Shown here piece by piece: positions 12,065 to 23,744 of a stretch of DNA of 64,000 nucleotides. The stretch is taken from positions 52,278,354 through 52,342,353 of the forward strand of contig NC_065536.1 in assembly GCF_932294415.1 (NCBI RefSeq). Direction: 5' to 3'. This DNA is from Quercus robur (Eukaryota > Streptophyta > Magnoliopsida > Fagales > Fagaceae). The first letter of the stretch is position 1, and every line of letters starts with the position of its first letter. A program made the translations under genes and the position numbers. The notes beneath the pieces are model-generated. The model made no database searches. It was not told the DNA's origin and was given only the letters and a program-made list of their open reading frames with translations.

Positions 12065-13663
12065 TTTGTGACTCAACGAAGGATCTTGTTTGTTTGTTTG
12101 ATTGTAGGAACTAAATGGTAGAGCAAATGACGTATTTATACTTGGCGCCTCTCCCTTGTGGGATGGTAGCTCATTGAGGCATTGTATGAACCTCCCAACC
12201 TTTAGGAGAGCAAAGATGATCTTTATTTTACTTGGTCATTATCCAATGTCACAAAACTTACAGTTTTGAGTCTTGTGGTGTAAATTTGATTCCTTATGAG
12301 CATAACAATGCTTGGGAACTCAACTTAATTGTTGTTTGCGGAACCGATCTCTCCTAGACACGTTGTTGGTGATTTAGATCCTGATTTTTAGAAATTAACC
12401 AATTTTAAACCAACAAATTATTCAACCAAATATTTTGGGATGTTCAATTTATGGTTAACTAGCTCGTCACCTCATACATATGCATGAGATACATTTACAA
12501 ATAAGCATAATTAAATGAGTATTAAAATTTTACCAAATTTATATTATATTATATTATATATATAATTTTTGTATATTTGAAAATATAAAATAGCTATTAG
12601 TAAAATAATTACAATTTTGTTTGAATTAGATGTAAAAAATCATTGAAATTGTTATCCATGAAATTCTCAACTTTAATTTGTCTAACCACTATTTAATTTG
12701 TATAATAATAATAATTAATCAACGATGGTTTTTTTTTTTAATGGTTTTTTAATTTTGATTCTATGGTTTTCTCATTTGATAACTCATTTAGCACAGAAAA
12801 TTAAGAAAATTAAATTAGACTTGATTTTTGTAGTGTAGTAAATAGTTGCACCAAAAATAAGAAAATTGAATGGAACACATGACATAAAATTAGACTACTA
12901 TTTGAGATCTAATTAGATTTATCTTAGCTTTGATAAGTGCAAACCAGTATTGGTAAACAAATATATGCAAAAAGTAAATAAAATAAGCAAAATGGTTATG
13001 GAAAGAAAAGTTTAACATGGAAAAAACTCTTTAGAGGTTTACCACCAACCTCCAAGGAAACTGATCCACTAAATAGAATCAAAGTTCTATAGTAGAATCA
13101 TCCTTAATTCTATAGCTCCCCCCAATACCACAAACAATTTTACCACATGCAACTCAAAAGCCACAAAATTGTTTCTTGCAAACTCTATATAAACGAGTGA
13201 TTTATCAAGTAGGGCGAAAAATTTGAAAGATTGGATGAATTGATAGATCCAAATTGGATTTCTTTTTATCCATGATTCTTGATCAAACAATAGGTATCAA
13301 GACATGCATTGTACTTATCAATCAATAGATATGTATATTGAGATTTAAAAAACTTCTTTCTTCTTGAACTATGTATTGAGATTTCAAAAACATTTTTCTT
13401 CTTGTGTTGTTCTAGGCATAAGTCTTGGATTTCAAAAACTCTCTAAAAAGTAAAACACACTTAATACCAACTTTATCTCATGGTTTGCTCGCCTACAATC
13501 TATTGAACTAACACATGTTTCTACTCATGTAATGACTTTCACCAAACCTTTTTTTTGTGGTGATAGAAGTTGAGACCTTTTTTTTTTTTTTTTCAGATCA
13601 AATTATCATTAAGATATGTTTATTTTCTCTTGTTTTTTCCACACATATATATGTATATATATG
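12065..13663. other. Upstream region of gene B
   Basis: Colinear with the upstream regions of the other genes. It has only about four AAT repeats near 12703-12715, a T run near 13581-13594 and AT-rich DNA. No gene recognised; the short minus-strand frame at 13087-13290 recurs in U3 and U5 without a constrained C terminus. Confidence 0.55.
12133..12140 (-). promoter_or_regulatory. TATA box of gene B
   Basis: TATAAATA on the minus strand about 70 bp upstream of the ATG, conserved with the other copies. Confidence 0.7.
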
Positions 13664-14600
13664 TGTTAGGTTCTAAATGTTTAGAACAATTGGCAAATCG
13701 TGAACACAAACTTGTCTAGATATAGATCTTAGAGTCTATAGGTATTATTAGACAATGCTGAAGATGATTCAAGTCAAGATTCAAGAACATACAAACTGCA
13801 GGAAGAAGATTTCATAATCTATCTAGTACGATCGATCGAAAGACAAGCTTGATCGATCGAAAGTCGTATTTGTAGAATTTTAATTAAGCCCAAACAGCAG
13901 TTCAAGCCCATTTAGGATTAAGGTTTCTAATCTACTTCTCCCAGTATATAAAGGAAACCCTAAGCATGTTTTTATGTGGCTTTTCAGAGAGAAAAGAGGG
14001 AGCCTCTTTTGTATTTAGGGTTTTGTTCCTAAAAAACTCTCTTATGTCTTCTATCGGTGTTATTCCTTGAAGAATCTCAAGATCCAGTATTGTAGAAGTT
14101 GTTGCCTTCTCTTGTCATCAAAGGTGTTGATGATCTAAAACTTCAAGGGTGGTCTTGGAGTCACAAACAGGAGAGTTTGCGTTGCTAAACCTTTGAGTGG
14201 GATCTCAAAGTCACAAACGGGGGTGTTTGTGTATTGCAAAGGCCAAAGAAAGAAGGAGTCCGTGGATTCGGAGCTTGCACGTGGTCATGTCAGAAAGTTC
14301 TACTGGTTGGTAACAATAAGAAGTCGAGCGTGGGGGCTTGTAAGTATTATTGTATGAATTTCGATTCTTTCAAGATAGTGGATTCAAGTTTACCTTGAGG
14401 ATAGCTAGGTCAAATCCTCTCCAGGTTTTTACCGGTTTGGTTTCTTGGGTGATCATATCTTGTGTTATTTATTTTTCACTGCTTTGCATGATTTGATCTT
14501 TGTTATTGTGACAACCTAGACTTGTTTAATTGGACTAAGTAACAACTTGGCTAATTACCTAGGTTAAATCAATTGTTTTAAAGGGTCTAAAAAACTAACA
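13664..14600 (+). mobile_element. Solo LTR, family L4 (TGTTAGG...CTAACA)
   Basis: 937 bp, private to U2. The uninterrupted AT-rich site is present in U5 at about 61015-61040. Flanks are ATATG (13659-13663) and ATATA (14601-14605), a TSD with one mismatch. Plus sense is inferred from TATATAAAGG at 13945-13954. Two GATCGATCGAAAG motifs at about 13829-13863 lie about 85-120 bp upstream of that TATA box. A second copy is at 27452. Confidence 0.85.
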
Positions 14601-14717
14601 ATATATATATCTAAAAATAGAAGATTAGCATTTGTTGTTGCTGAATTCCATTTGCACCACCTCATCATCACTTTAATCACCACCAATTATTTATTTTCTT
14701 ATTTATTTTTTATTTCT

Positions 14718-15360
14718 AAGTACTAGGCGTAAAACCTCTCCGTTGCCCTCCAAGCGGTAATCGATCCACTAGATAATCAGTTGGGATACATGGGTCAGCA
14801 AGAGACCCTTCAAGCCTAATCTACCTGCACATAAGCCTTCCAAGCTCCTACTCCAATAAAGCTTCTTGGAATCGTGTCCTGTCTAGCTTTCCAGATCCCG
14901 TAATATGCCCGATTGCATCTGCCAAGCCTCATCGGCTTCTTTTGGCAATTCCCCAAAGCCTCCCAAGCTCCAAAACACTTTCTACACTTTGGATAGGTGT
15001 GGATTGTGTTTGTTACAAATCTTCTCTTAAGGTATGACAATGGGAGAGGGAAGGAGAAGAGGCTACAATGATTTCTCACAAAGGATGGGTAGTTCTCTCT
15101 CTAAAAGATGGGTGTGTGTGTTGTAGAAAACCTATCTAGGATTTTTCTCTCTAAATGTCCTCCTCTACATTTGTGGGAAATGAGGGTATATATAATATGG
15201 GTGAAGGGTAAGAAAGTCATACATAAAAATCCTCCAGGTAGAATGTTTCGTGACAACCTTGTGGGAAGGCCTTATCCATGAGACACTCACAAAAATGATA
15301 GTCTGGCACGACTCTTCAGCTTCAAGTCATGTGCTCCTCACATGCCCTTTTTGCGGGAAC
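14718..15360 (-). mobile_element. Element 1: truncated 3' LTR
   Basis: The host sequence stops at about 14718 and continues inside an LTR resembling 26210-26820, lacking both LTR ends. The sequence switches at about 15356-15360 to internal retrotransposon DNA. It marks the left, damaged edge of element 1. The LTR belongs to the same subfamily as those of element 2. Open frames here, such as 14816-15079, are LTR shadows. Confidence 0.7.
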
Positions 15361-16640
15361 ATGTTATGTGTGCTACAAAGCATGATGGAACATGATATGG
15401 ACCAAGGCATGACATAGACACAAGAACATGTTATGTGTGCTAAAAGGTCTAAAAAGACTTAACTAGCATGAGTGAATGTAAAAACATGTCGAGTGATCAA
15501 GTGTGTGCAGCAAAGGTGCATCTAGTGTGTATGTGAGATGCATGACCAATGCAAGAGCAAGCACTCTCGGGGCAAAGTGTATAAAACACACAACCAATGA
15601 TCAAAACATGATAAACATGAATAATTATGGTAATCCCCAAAATATGGTACTCATTGGAGTCCAAAACAACGAGAAAATATCATTTGGGCATTTTATCAAA
15701 TACTTAGAGTGCATACACTACACATGTATGTTAAACAATGCATTAACATATGAAAATCTTGCCTAAATACATATTATTTTTGCCACAAGGGGCCAACATC
15801 CAAAGAAAATTTTCATTTAAAACAAAGCCCAATAAAAATGATTGACAAAAAATAAGTTTTCCAACTCCCATTTGAGAAAATCCCAACTATGAACATAAAA
15901 TCCCCTAAAAACATAATCTAAGGATCAAAATCAATGAAAAGAATTAAAGATTACCTTAGAGATGTTAATGGAATGAAAAACACTTGAATTTAGTTGGGTT
16001 TTGATGTAGAAACATTAAATAGGGGTTTGGGAGAGGAGGGGAGACGTTTAAAACAAATGACCTACAAAATACCCTTTAAAAGCTGATCTAAAATTTTTTG
16101 CTAGTTAGCTTCCTGCAAAAATTTTGCTGGTATCTTGCTAGTATTTCCTTGGTAAGCCTTACTCACGAAATAGTCGCGAAACTCTCTGTCCAAAGTTGCA
16201 AAACTTGAGAATTGGACCATTTAACTCCCAGCTGAGCTTACACATGAAATAGGTTACGAAAACACACAGAAAACATGTTTTTCACACAAAAAACAATTTG
16301 AAAAACTTTGAAAAACATGCATGATACAAATCACTTTCAAAAACAAACAAAAAGAATGAAAATCTTTTTGGTTTGATCCACAGATGGTTGAGCACACATA
16401 CATCACATTTGAACATGTACAATCACATAAATGAAATAGATATTCATTAAACAATAGACTTATGTGTTATGTGTGTGTATCAAATGTGGAATAGTCCTTA
16501 GTCTAGGGTGAAACTTCAATGATCAATTAAATCAAGTCATACACGACTAGTATGAAGTCAAGTGGACTATCTCAATTATAGAAATGAGCATATATGACCT
16601 CCCACAAGAAAATGATTACAAATCTTAGAAGCTTTTCATT
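15361..16640 (-). mobile_element. Element 1: internal non-coding part
   Basis: Matches element 2 around 39480-40850, the region between ORF2 and gag. ORF2 itself is missing, evidently deleted together with the adjoining LTR part. A TCGCGA-type motif is at about 16164-16178. No open frame is supported. The region ends exactly where element 3 is inserted. Confidence 0.65.
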
Positions 16641-17656
16641 TGTGATAGGCCAAAAACGAATAGATCCATTGTGATAGATTAATTGATTAATTAGTCAAGT
16701 TTATTAATTAATCAAATTAACATGCAAACGTGCGGTAGCACAAACAAATCACCAGTTAAACTAAGTATGCAGGGGAAAATAAATTGACACGGTGATTTGT
16801 TTACGAATGGGGAAAACCAACATGGAAAAATCCCACAAGGTGATTTTAAGGTCACCACTCCCGAAATTCCACTATTATCACAATAAGTGGTAACAAATAA
16901 AGGAATCCCAGCACCTTATACCAACCTACAGTTGAACCCTTACCCCAATACCCAATTGGACTTGTTCTGTAGTGAAAATTTCTCCTTTTGATGCACAGCT
17001 CCCAGTACGTGACTAACCAATTGCGCGGATCCCAGTACGTAACTTTAATCACCTACTAAAAACAGTTGTTGGCTACAAAATTCTTTAGTTCATCCCAACG
17101 ATGAAGATCAAGAAGTTGCTTGGTCACAAAACCCTACGATGCACAAACACAGCAACTTCTTCACAAGAATGATGAACTAGGGCAAATTTTGTGTCTCCGG
17201 TCACAAATTACTTGAACAAATTTTGCTCAACACTTTTGCAACTTGTGAACACTTTGACGGCCCTTAAAATAATCATTTTATATGTCTAAGGTTGTGAGAA
17301 AAGAAAGCCCAAACACATAAACACGGGTTGGAGTCAAAACAGAACTGAAATTCTTTTTGTCATAAACCTCGACAGATACCCTATTTGTCGAGATGCTATT
17401 GAGCCACGAGGTTGAACAACTCTTTTAAGCTTGGTAGATGGCTAGCTGTCGAGCTTTAATGGTAGGCACTTTTCAGGTTGAATCTTGGACAGACTTGCAT
17501 GGCTTCAACACTTGATCTTGAAACAAAGTTTCTTGAAGTATTAAACACATCCCAATTCTACGCAAATACAAGTAAAGTGCGTTTTGTCAAAGAATTAGCC
17601 AATTACATAAAATAGTGACATGTGTTCCTAACAAGTGAATCACATATATCCTAACA
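16641..17656 (-). repeat. Element 3: 3' LTR (family L3)
   Basis: 1016 bp with TGTGATAGG and CCTAACA ends, adjacent to the polypurine tract on the right. It holds TCGACAG and TGTCGAG motifs at about 17369-17453. On the minus strand these lie upstream of the region where the related solo LTR at 61567 has its TATA box. The open frame at 16852-17052 is not coding. Confidence 0.88.
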
Positions 17657-17669
17657 ATCTCCCCCTTTA
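17657..17669 (-). other. Element 3: polypurine tract
   Basis: On the minus strand TAAAGGGGGAGAT immediately precedes the 3' LTR start TGTTAGG. This is the expected plus-strand primer position and fixes the sense of the element as minus. Confidence 0.8.
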
Positions 17670-18213
17670 GCAATCCATGACAAAACCACAACAAACAAAT
17701 GAACATATGAGAGAAGTCCTAAATCACTTAACTTATATTCACTTGTTGAATACAATAAAATCTATCTTAACAAAAACTCTTGAAAAATTTTGCAAGAAGA
17801 GAGTTTATGGCAAGTAGACTTTGACAACTTGTATTTCTGAAACACTTTAAACAAAACTCATCGAGGCATTTTTGTGTGAAACAGAAATAATAGATTGCAT
17901 ACAAGTAATAAGAACCATGTGTATAAAAAAAAGAAAAGAAACAACACATGCAAGGATAGGTGAAACAACATACATCAATATATAAAGAATATAAGTACAA
18001 TGTATGTCAATAATGGTCACAAGACCTAAGGTACAAGAATAAATGTATCTAAAGTAGAAAAAAGAAAAAGATACAAGTAATCCTCACTACATCCCTCAAT
18101 ATGCACCCTCCCCCTAACAAAAATTTCCTATGCTAACCCTCCCCCTAAGTATGACTACTCTCATAACCAAAACTACTTCCCCTTTTTACCACGAGTGACA
18201 AAGGGTAAGAGTG

Positions 18214-19358
18214 TCAAGTAGACATCTCGTCATCGCTGGGTGTGCTAACATCGCCATCATCCTCATCATCAGAATCAGCATCATCATGATCATTAGCATC
18301 ATCAGCATCACTCTCATTCCAGGGGCCACAAGAGTGGAAGGCATGCGTCCAACACGGGTGTTCACCTGACACAACTCATCATTGAGAGTGTCGAGGCGAG
18401 CATCCAAATGTTGAAGCTATGCTATGATGTCCTCTAGAGTCACTTTGCTCATAGAAGAGGAGGGAGCAGATGTGGATGGAGCAGAAAGAGTGGGAGGAGC
18501 TGCCATACCGGACTGCCTTGATCGAAACTGCGCCTCGCTCTGTTTAACGGTAGCATAGTCAATGGCACACATAACGGGGAAGTGGTCAGAAGTGGGAAAA
18601 GGAACAGAAAAATGGCATAAAATCAGCCTGATAGCTGAAGGGAAAATGAGCTTATCACGAGTAGCCGCATTCCTATACACATCTATAAGAGAAAGAATGA
18701 AATGTGTAGGAAAATCTATAGTAAGGTGCTCTAATAATGAACGTAAAAATCAAGCACGAGGCTCTGTGATAGAGTTATAGTGAGAGAGTGGGTGCAAAAC
18801 AAAAGTCATCACCATGTTCATGAATCTAGGACCTTTAGCAAAGGCCTTACATGGTGTAAACTGACGATCACCCCAATCAGAAATGCGCTCACAGAAAGCG
18901 GAAATCATTTTATCTTTGGACACAGTCCTCAGACGCTCATAACTGGGGTAATCAGGATGCTCTACCCTCAGAACACAGAGCACATTGGATACCAACTCCA
19001 GTGTGACAACAATGCGCGTACCTCGAATGCAAGTATGAAAGAGAGGTACTGAAGAATCAATTCCATGCATGTTGGAGTAAAATTCCTAGATCAGCATTGA
19101 AGGACATGTGACCGGGACGTCACACAGTGACTCCCAACCCCGACTGTGAATGACATCAAGTAGATCAGTGTCGGCGAAGTCCGCCAAAATGACTCGGCGT
19201 TCCGAATAAACACCTCGTCAAGAAAAGTTTTCCGAGAAGTCCTTTCGGGCATCCTCATCATGGAACTGGATAGAAAAAGGGGTAGGATAAGAAGATGAAG
19301 TGGAGGCCTTAGAAAGCAAAGGGTTCTGGGGCGAAGCAGACTTACGTTTTAGTGCCAT
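18214..19358 (-). pseudogene. Element 3: ORF2, putative plant transposon protein, decayed
   Basis: One reading frame runs from an ATG at 19358 (MALKRKSA) and is broken by stops at 19218, 19086, 18750 and 18417. A frameshift near 18330 leads from the main frame into an acidic tail ending at 18214. Recognisable text includes RGVYSERRV, DVIHSRGWESL, EFYSNMHGID, IRGTRIVVTLE, FAKGPRFMNMVMTF, HPLSHYNSITEPRA and FPSAIRLILCHF. From memory these match the domain called putative plant transposon protein (Pfam PF20167), common near Copia-like Gag genes; its molecular role is not known to me. A low-complexity Ala/Ser/Pro stretch and a short coiled-coil-like segment (DARLDTLNDELCQVNTRV) precede an Asp-rich tail. 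It lies downstream of gag in the same sense, where pol would normally be. It is not functional in this copy. Confidence 0.7.
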
Positions 19359-19888
19359 TGGTGCACTAACATAAACAAGAGAGAGAGGGGGATGAAAGAG
19401 ACAATCAGAAAAAGCTCCAAACAGTTCAAATATATAGAAATATACTGAATGTAAGGTACGTATGCATGAAAATGCATGAGCATGTGACATGCAAAGTAAA
19501 AAGCATCTTGGGCTCAGCCCAATCCAAATCTACTAGCACACAATTAGTTTAACATATATAACACACATTCTAATGCGTGAAAATATAGTTATAATGCATG
19601 TGTGATGCAATGCATGAGGTTAAAAGATCATTTAAACAAAAACCCATCCCAAAATTTCAATAAACACTTACCAATTTTGAAAAACCCCAAAATTTTTCAA
19701 AAACCCCAAAACCTAGGTCTAAATGCATGAAATGCATGAATAATGAGAGAAAAAGAGATCATACCAAGTGATTTGAAGCAAGGAAAGGCTGAAAATCATG
19801 TGGATTGAAGGTTTTGAGAGAAAGAGAGTGTTTGGGAGGTGAATAGGTGCAAATAGATCGAGAAAATGAGGATGGGATCACGTTGAAA

Positions 19889-20150
19889 CCTATTTATAGG
19901 TGTTCAGTAATTCTCGAAAAATAGAGGTGTCGAGAGGTATCGAGACAAGTGTCGAGACAGGTGTCGAGGAAATAAGACGTCGACAGATGAAGCTATTGAG
20001 GAGCTGTCGAGGGACAATTCTACAAAAGCTAAAAAGAAGCTCGATCGATCCATCAGCTGTCAAGAAGCTATCGAGGGTCCAGGAAGTTTCTTGATCGATC
20101 CACCAGCTTATTATCTCGACAGATAGGCCAGGTGTTGAGGAGGTGTCGAG
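19889..20150 (-). promoter_or_regulatory. Element 3: internal promoter-like module with TCGA motif cluster
   Basis: On the minus strand, at least nine TCGAG/TCGAC words (many within GTGTCGAG or TGTCGAG contexts) and two GATCGATC words lie between 20150 and 19929. They are followed by CCTATAAATAGG at 19900-19889. The module is about 530 bp upstream of the ORF2 ATG. The same TCGACA/TGTCGAG words occur in this element's LTR upstream of the TATA region. Promoter activity is inferred, not shown. Confidence 0.5.
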
Positions 20151-20159
20151 GTTGCTTAA

Positions 20160-20292
20160 AACCAATTTTTCAAGAAGGGAAAAACACATATATGAATGAA
20201 ATCAAGCATGCAACTCAACCAATGATCCAATCAACATTTTAAACTCTCAAAAACATTTCTAAACTACAATTTTAAGCACAGAGATCCCAAAA

Positions 20293-20332
<40 letters not shown>

Positions 20333-21251
20333 AAGTCTAACCAATTTTATATTTCAAAAACAAGTTAGGACAGTTTAGTGAACATACATTAACACATGTA
20401 AACCTTGTGATGTCTAAATCACATTGTACCTGCACATGTATCAAAAGTAGCAAAGAATATTGTGTGTTGTGTGTGAAAAACATCGCAAGGTTGCATAAGT
20501 GTATACATGTCATGACAATTTGAGATATGAGAAAATCACTTTTAACTCACACACAATCATAACTATTTGATGGGGACTATCACCTTTGAGGTACATCCTA
20601 TAACTCCCACTTCTCTTAGAATACACGCTTGCAATCATATTTAAAGCATTTTGATCTTTTTTCTTTTTATTTTTCTTTGCATATTTTTCTTTTTAAGCAA
20701 ATCATGCATAGGCATATAAGAGAGAGAAAAGAAATACCTAATCATGTTAAGCATTTGACATTCCAATTTTGCTATGTCAAAGCACACAAATGTCATTTTA
20801 TGATTGGCAGGCACCAGTGGTGAGATGGTTATTTATGCCTTTCTCTTAGGATTTTCTAGTCCTTCCCGTCAAAAAGAGTGATACGAGTGTTAAGTACAAG
20901 AGATCACTTAACCTTACTCATCACAAACACGAGCCACAAAACTCACTTGCTTAGTTGTGCATAGAGGTGCTCATCTAAGTTACAAGAGATACAAAGTTTA
21001 GAAAATTTTGTTTCAATGGCCATCCAAGGTACACAAGTACCAATGTACACATAACATACACTATTTTTGTATTTTTCTGATTTTTCAATTTTTTATTTTT
21101 ATTTATATATGAAAAACAAAATAAACAAAACTGAAAACAAAACATGTTAAACAAAGCAAAGCATAGAACTAGACCGACTCAAAACTTGAAAGCAAAAACA
21201 CAAGTAATGCACACATAAAAACAATAAGGGAGAAAAAGAATAGTGATAGAA
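20160..21251 (-). other. Element 3: non-coding stretch between gag and ORF2
   Basis: Internal retrotransposon DNA with an AC microsatellite at about 20296-20328. The part from about 20340 to 21080 resembles element 2 around 40560-41330. No coding sequence is supported. Confidence 0.55.
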
Positions 21252-22760
21252 TCAATTGGAGCCCTTTTCCTTCCACGCCTTGGAAGAACCTTTCCTTTGA
21301 GTGAACCCTTGAACCGGCGGAGAGGGGGAAGAATTGAAACCGTTCAAGTTCGAAAGGAATATGAAGGCTTTGAGAAGATCTCCAAGAGGAACAAGAAAGG
21401 ATTGAAGCTGATTCTGGCTTCCAGATGCTATCATGTCGTTGCACTGTTGAGTGGCTAACCACTTATAGCAATTTGGTCGAGTATGACCGGTAACTCCACA
21501 ATGATGACAGAGATGTTGCTTCTTTTGTTTAGGCTTTTGAGAGTTAGCCTTCTTAGCCTTAGGGTTTTTAGCTTCATTCTTATCTTGCTTAGGGGGTGCT
21601 CCTAAGATAGATTTACCTTTGTCTATGTTCTCACTAGCTAAATCAGTTTTAACATCATTGTTCTCAATTTCAACATTATTACTAGGAGGAACAAAAATAG
21701 TAGTACTAGTAGAAGCAATATTAGAAGAAGAGAGACCATGCCCTAAACCTGTTTGATCAGAAGCAGATTTCTGAAGACTGAGCATTTCATCAAGCTTTGT
21801 ACTTGAAGTCCTCTCCAATTGAGCTCTGACTTGAAACAGCTCCGCTTCAAGCTTCTTGGTCTTCTTAGCCAAGAAACTGTTCTCGAACCTCAGTGCTCCA
21901 ATAGTTTGATTAGCTTTATCAAACTTTGTGGAAAGCTCTTCACGATCAAGTTCCACATCACTGAGCTTCTTGGTGGTCAGCCTATAAAGTTTCTCAGAAA
22001 GCTTGTATAATTTCTCATAGGCTGTATGGATATCATCTTGTTCATCCATCTTCTCAAACTTGGACTCCACCAATTCCTCTTCTTCATCCACATCTTCAAC
22101 AATCCCCTTAGTAGGATTGACAGTGGCAGTGAAGGCATTCAGGATTCCGTCATCCTCATTGTCAGAATCATCCTCAAGCTCGGTCTTGCTCAAAGTAGCA
22201 GCAAGTGCCTTGCTCTTCCCAATGCTCTTGAGATATGTAGGACATTCCTGTTTCATGTGATTGAATCCTTGACACCCAAAGCACTTTGGTCCTGCTGGAA
22301 CAGTGTACTGACCACCATCCCTAGATCCTTCTTCCCTTTGTCTTGGCTCTTGAGCTGAGAAGAACTGGATTGCCTACTTCAATCTTTGTAGCATCCTTCT
22401 TCATGAACTTCTTGAATTGCCTGGTGATGTAGGACTTCATCTTAGAATCTTCGTCGTCTGAAGACTCATCCGTGTCACTGCTCTTGGCCTTCAGTGCCAT
22501 GCTCTTACCTTTACCTGATTTGCCAATTTTAGTTAACCCTAGCTCTTAGGTCTGTAGATTGCTAACTTGCTCTATCAAAGGAATCATGTCAATATCCTTT
22601 GATTCCTCGATCGCCGTGATCTTTGCATGGAATCTCTCGAGTAGAGATCTAAGCACTTTCTTCACAATCTTGGGTTCAGGAATGGTTTTCCCAAGATTGA
22701 AGGCTGAGTTCACTATGTCCTTGAGCTTGGCATAGAACTCATCGAATGACTCATCCTCCT
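21252..22760 (-). pseudogene. Element 3: Copia-like gag, 5'-truncated and broken
   Basis: Retrotransposon capsid gene. The minus-strand reading begins abruptly at the 5' LTR junction in the middle of the UBN2-type Gag domain (DESFDEFYAKLKDIV, KVLRSLLERFHAKITAIEES). It meets a TAA at 22546, continues with KMKSYITRQFKKFMKK, then needs a frameshift near 22340-22370. The last frame has a first zinc knuckle CFGCQGFNHMKQEC at about 22288-22247. An acidic and coiled-coil middle follows, then a second knuckle CHHCGVTGHTRPNC near 21500. Known of the family: Gag packages element RNA into virus-like particles, and CCHC knuckles bind RNA. The N-terminal third is missing and the gene cannot make a normal Gag. 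Confidence 0.8.
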
Positions 22761-23744
22761 TGTGATAGGCCAAAAACGAATTGACCCCTTGTGATAGATT
22801 AGTTGATTAATTAGCCAAGTTGATTAATTAATCAAATTAACATGCAAATATGCGGTAGCACAAATAAATCACCAATTAAACTAAGTATGCAGCGGAAAAT
22901 AAATTAACAGGGTGATTTGTTTACGAATGGGGAAAACCAACACGACAAAAACCCCACCAGTTGATTTTAAGGTCAGCACTCTTGAAATTCCACTATTATC
23001 ACAACATGTGGTTACAAGTAAAGGAATCCCAGTACCTTATACCAACTTATAGTTGAACCCTTACCCCAATACCCAATTGGATTTGTTTTGTAGTGACAAT
23101 TTGTTTTGTACGTGACTAACCTATTGCGCGGATCCCAGTACGCTACTTCAATCACCAACTAGAAAAGGTTCTTGGTTGCAAAGTTCTTCAGTTCATCCCA
23201 ATAATGAAGATCAAGAAGATGCTTGGTCACAAAACCCTATAGTGTATAAACATGGCAACTTCTTCACAAGAATGATGAATTAGGGAAAATTCTGTGTCTC
23301 TGGTCACAAATTGCTTGAACAAACTTTTCTCCACACTTTTACAAGTTGTGAACACTTTGTTGACCCTTAAAATAATCATTTTATATGTCTAAGGTTGTGA
23401 GAAAAGAAAGCCCAAACACATAAACATAGACTGGAGTCAAAACAGAATTGAAATTCTGTTTTTCATAAATCTCGATAGATACCCTATCTGTTGAGATGCT
23501 GTTGAGCCACAGGGCTGAACAGGTCTTTTAAGCTCAATAGAGGGCTAGCTGTTGAGCTTTAATGACAGGCACTTTTTAGCTTGAATCTTGGACAGACTTA
23601 CATGGCTTCAACACTTGATCTCAAAACAAAGTTTCTTGAAGTATTAAACACATCCTAGATCTACCCAAATACAAGTAAAGGATTAGTCAATTACATAAAA
23701 TAGTGACATATGTTCCTAACAAGTGAATCACATATGTCCTAACA
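22761..23744 (-). repeat. Element 3: 5' LTR (family L3)
   Basis: 984 bp with the same ends as 16641-17656. Its inner edge (22761) joins gag coding sequence directly with no primer-binding site, so an internal deletion removed the PBS and the gag start. Its outer edge joins element 1 DNA at 23745. Confidence 0.85.

Larger units (their letters stand above)
16641..23744 (-). mobile_element. Element 3: nested LTR retrotransposon without pol
   Basis: A 7.1-kb element inserted into element 1. Read on the minus strand it has a 5' LTR (23744-22761), a gag fragment, non-coding DNA, a promoter-like motif cluster, ORF2 remains, a polypurine tract and a 3' LTR (17656-16641). The uninterrupted target is visible in element 2 at about 40835-40850. 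Only a 3-bp overlap (ATT) remains as TSD. The PBS and the gag N-terminus are missing at the 5' LTR junction. No protease, integrase, RT or RNase H remnants were found. The two LTRs differ at many positions, so the insertion is not recent. Confidence 0.85.

Noticed and set aside
18562..19052. Plus-strand frames opposite ORF2
   Set aside because: Antisense shadows; the minus frame has clear domain-like text over its whole length.
19929..20150. CRISPR-like array of short repeats
   Set aside because: Repeat words are only 5-8 bp, irregularly spaced and in a plant transposon. They are better explained as clustered regulatory motifs.
22060..22358. Plus-strand Ser-rich frames opposite gag
   Set aside because: Antisense of the acidic Glu/Asp-rich Gag segment, which gives Ser/Phe-rich shadow text.
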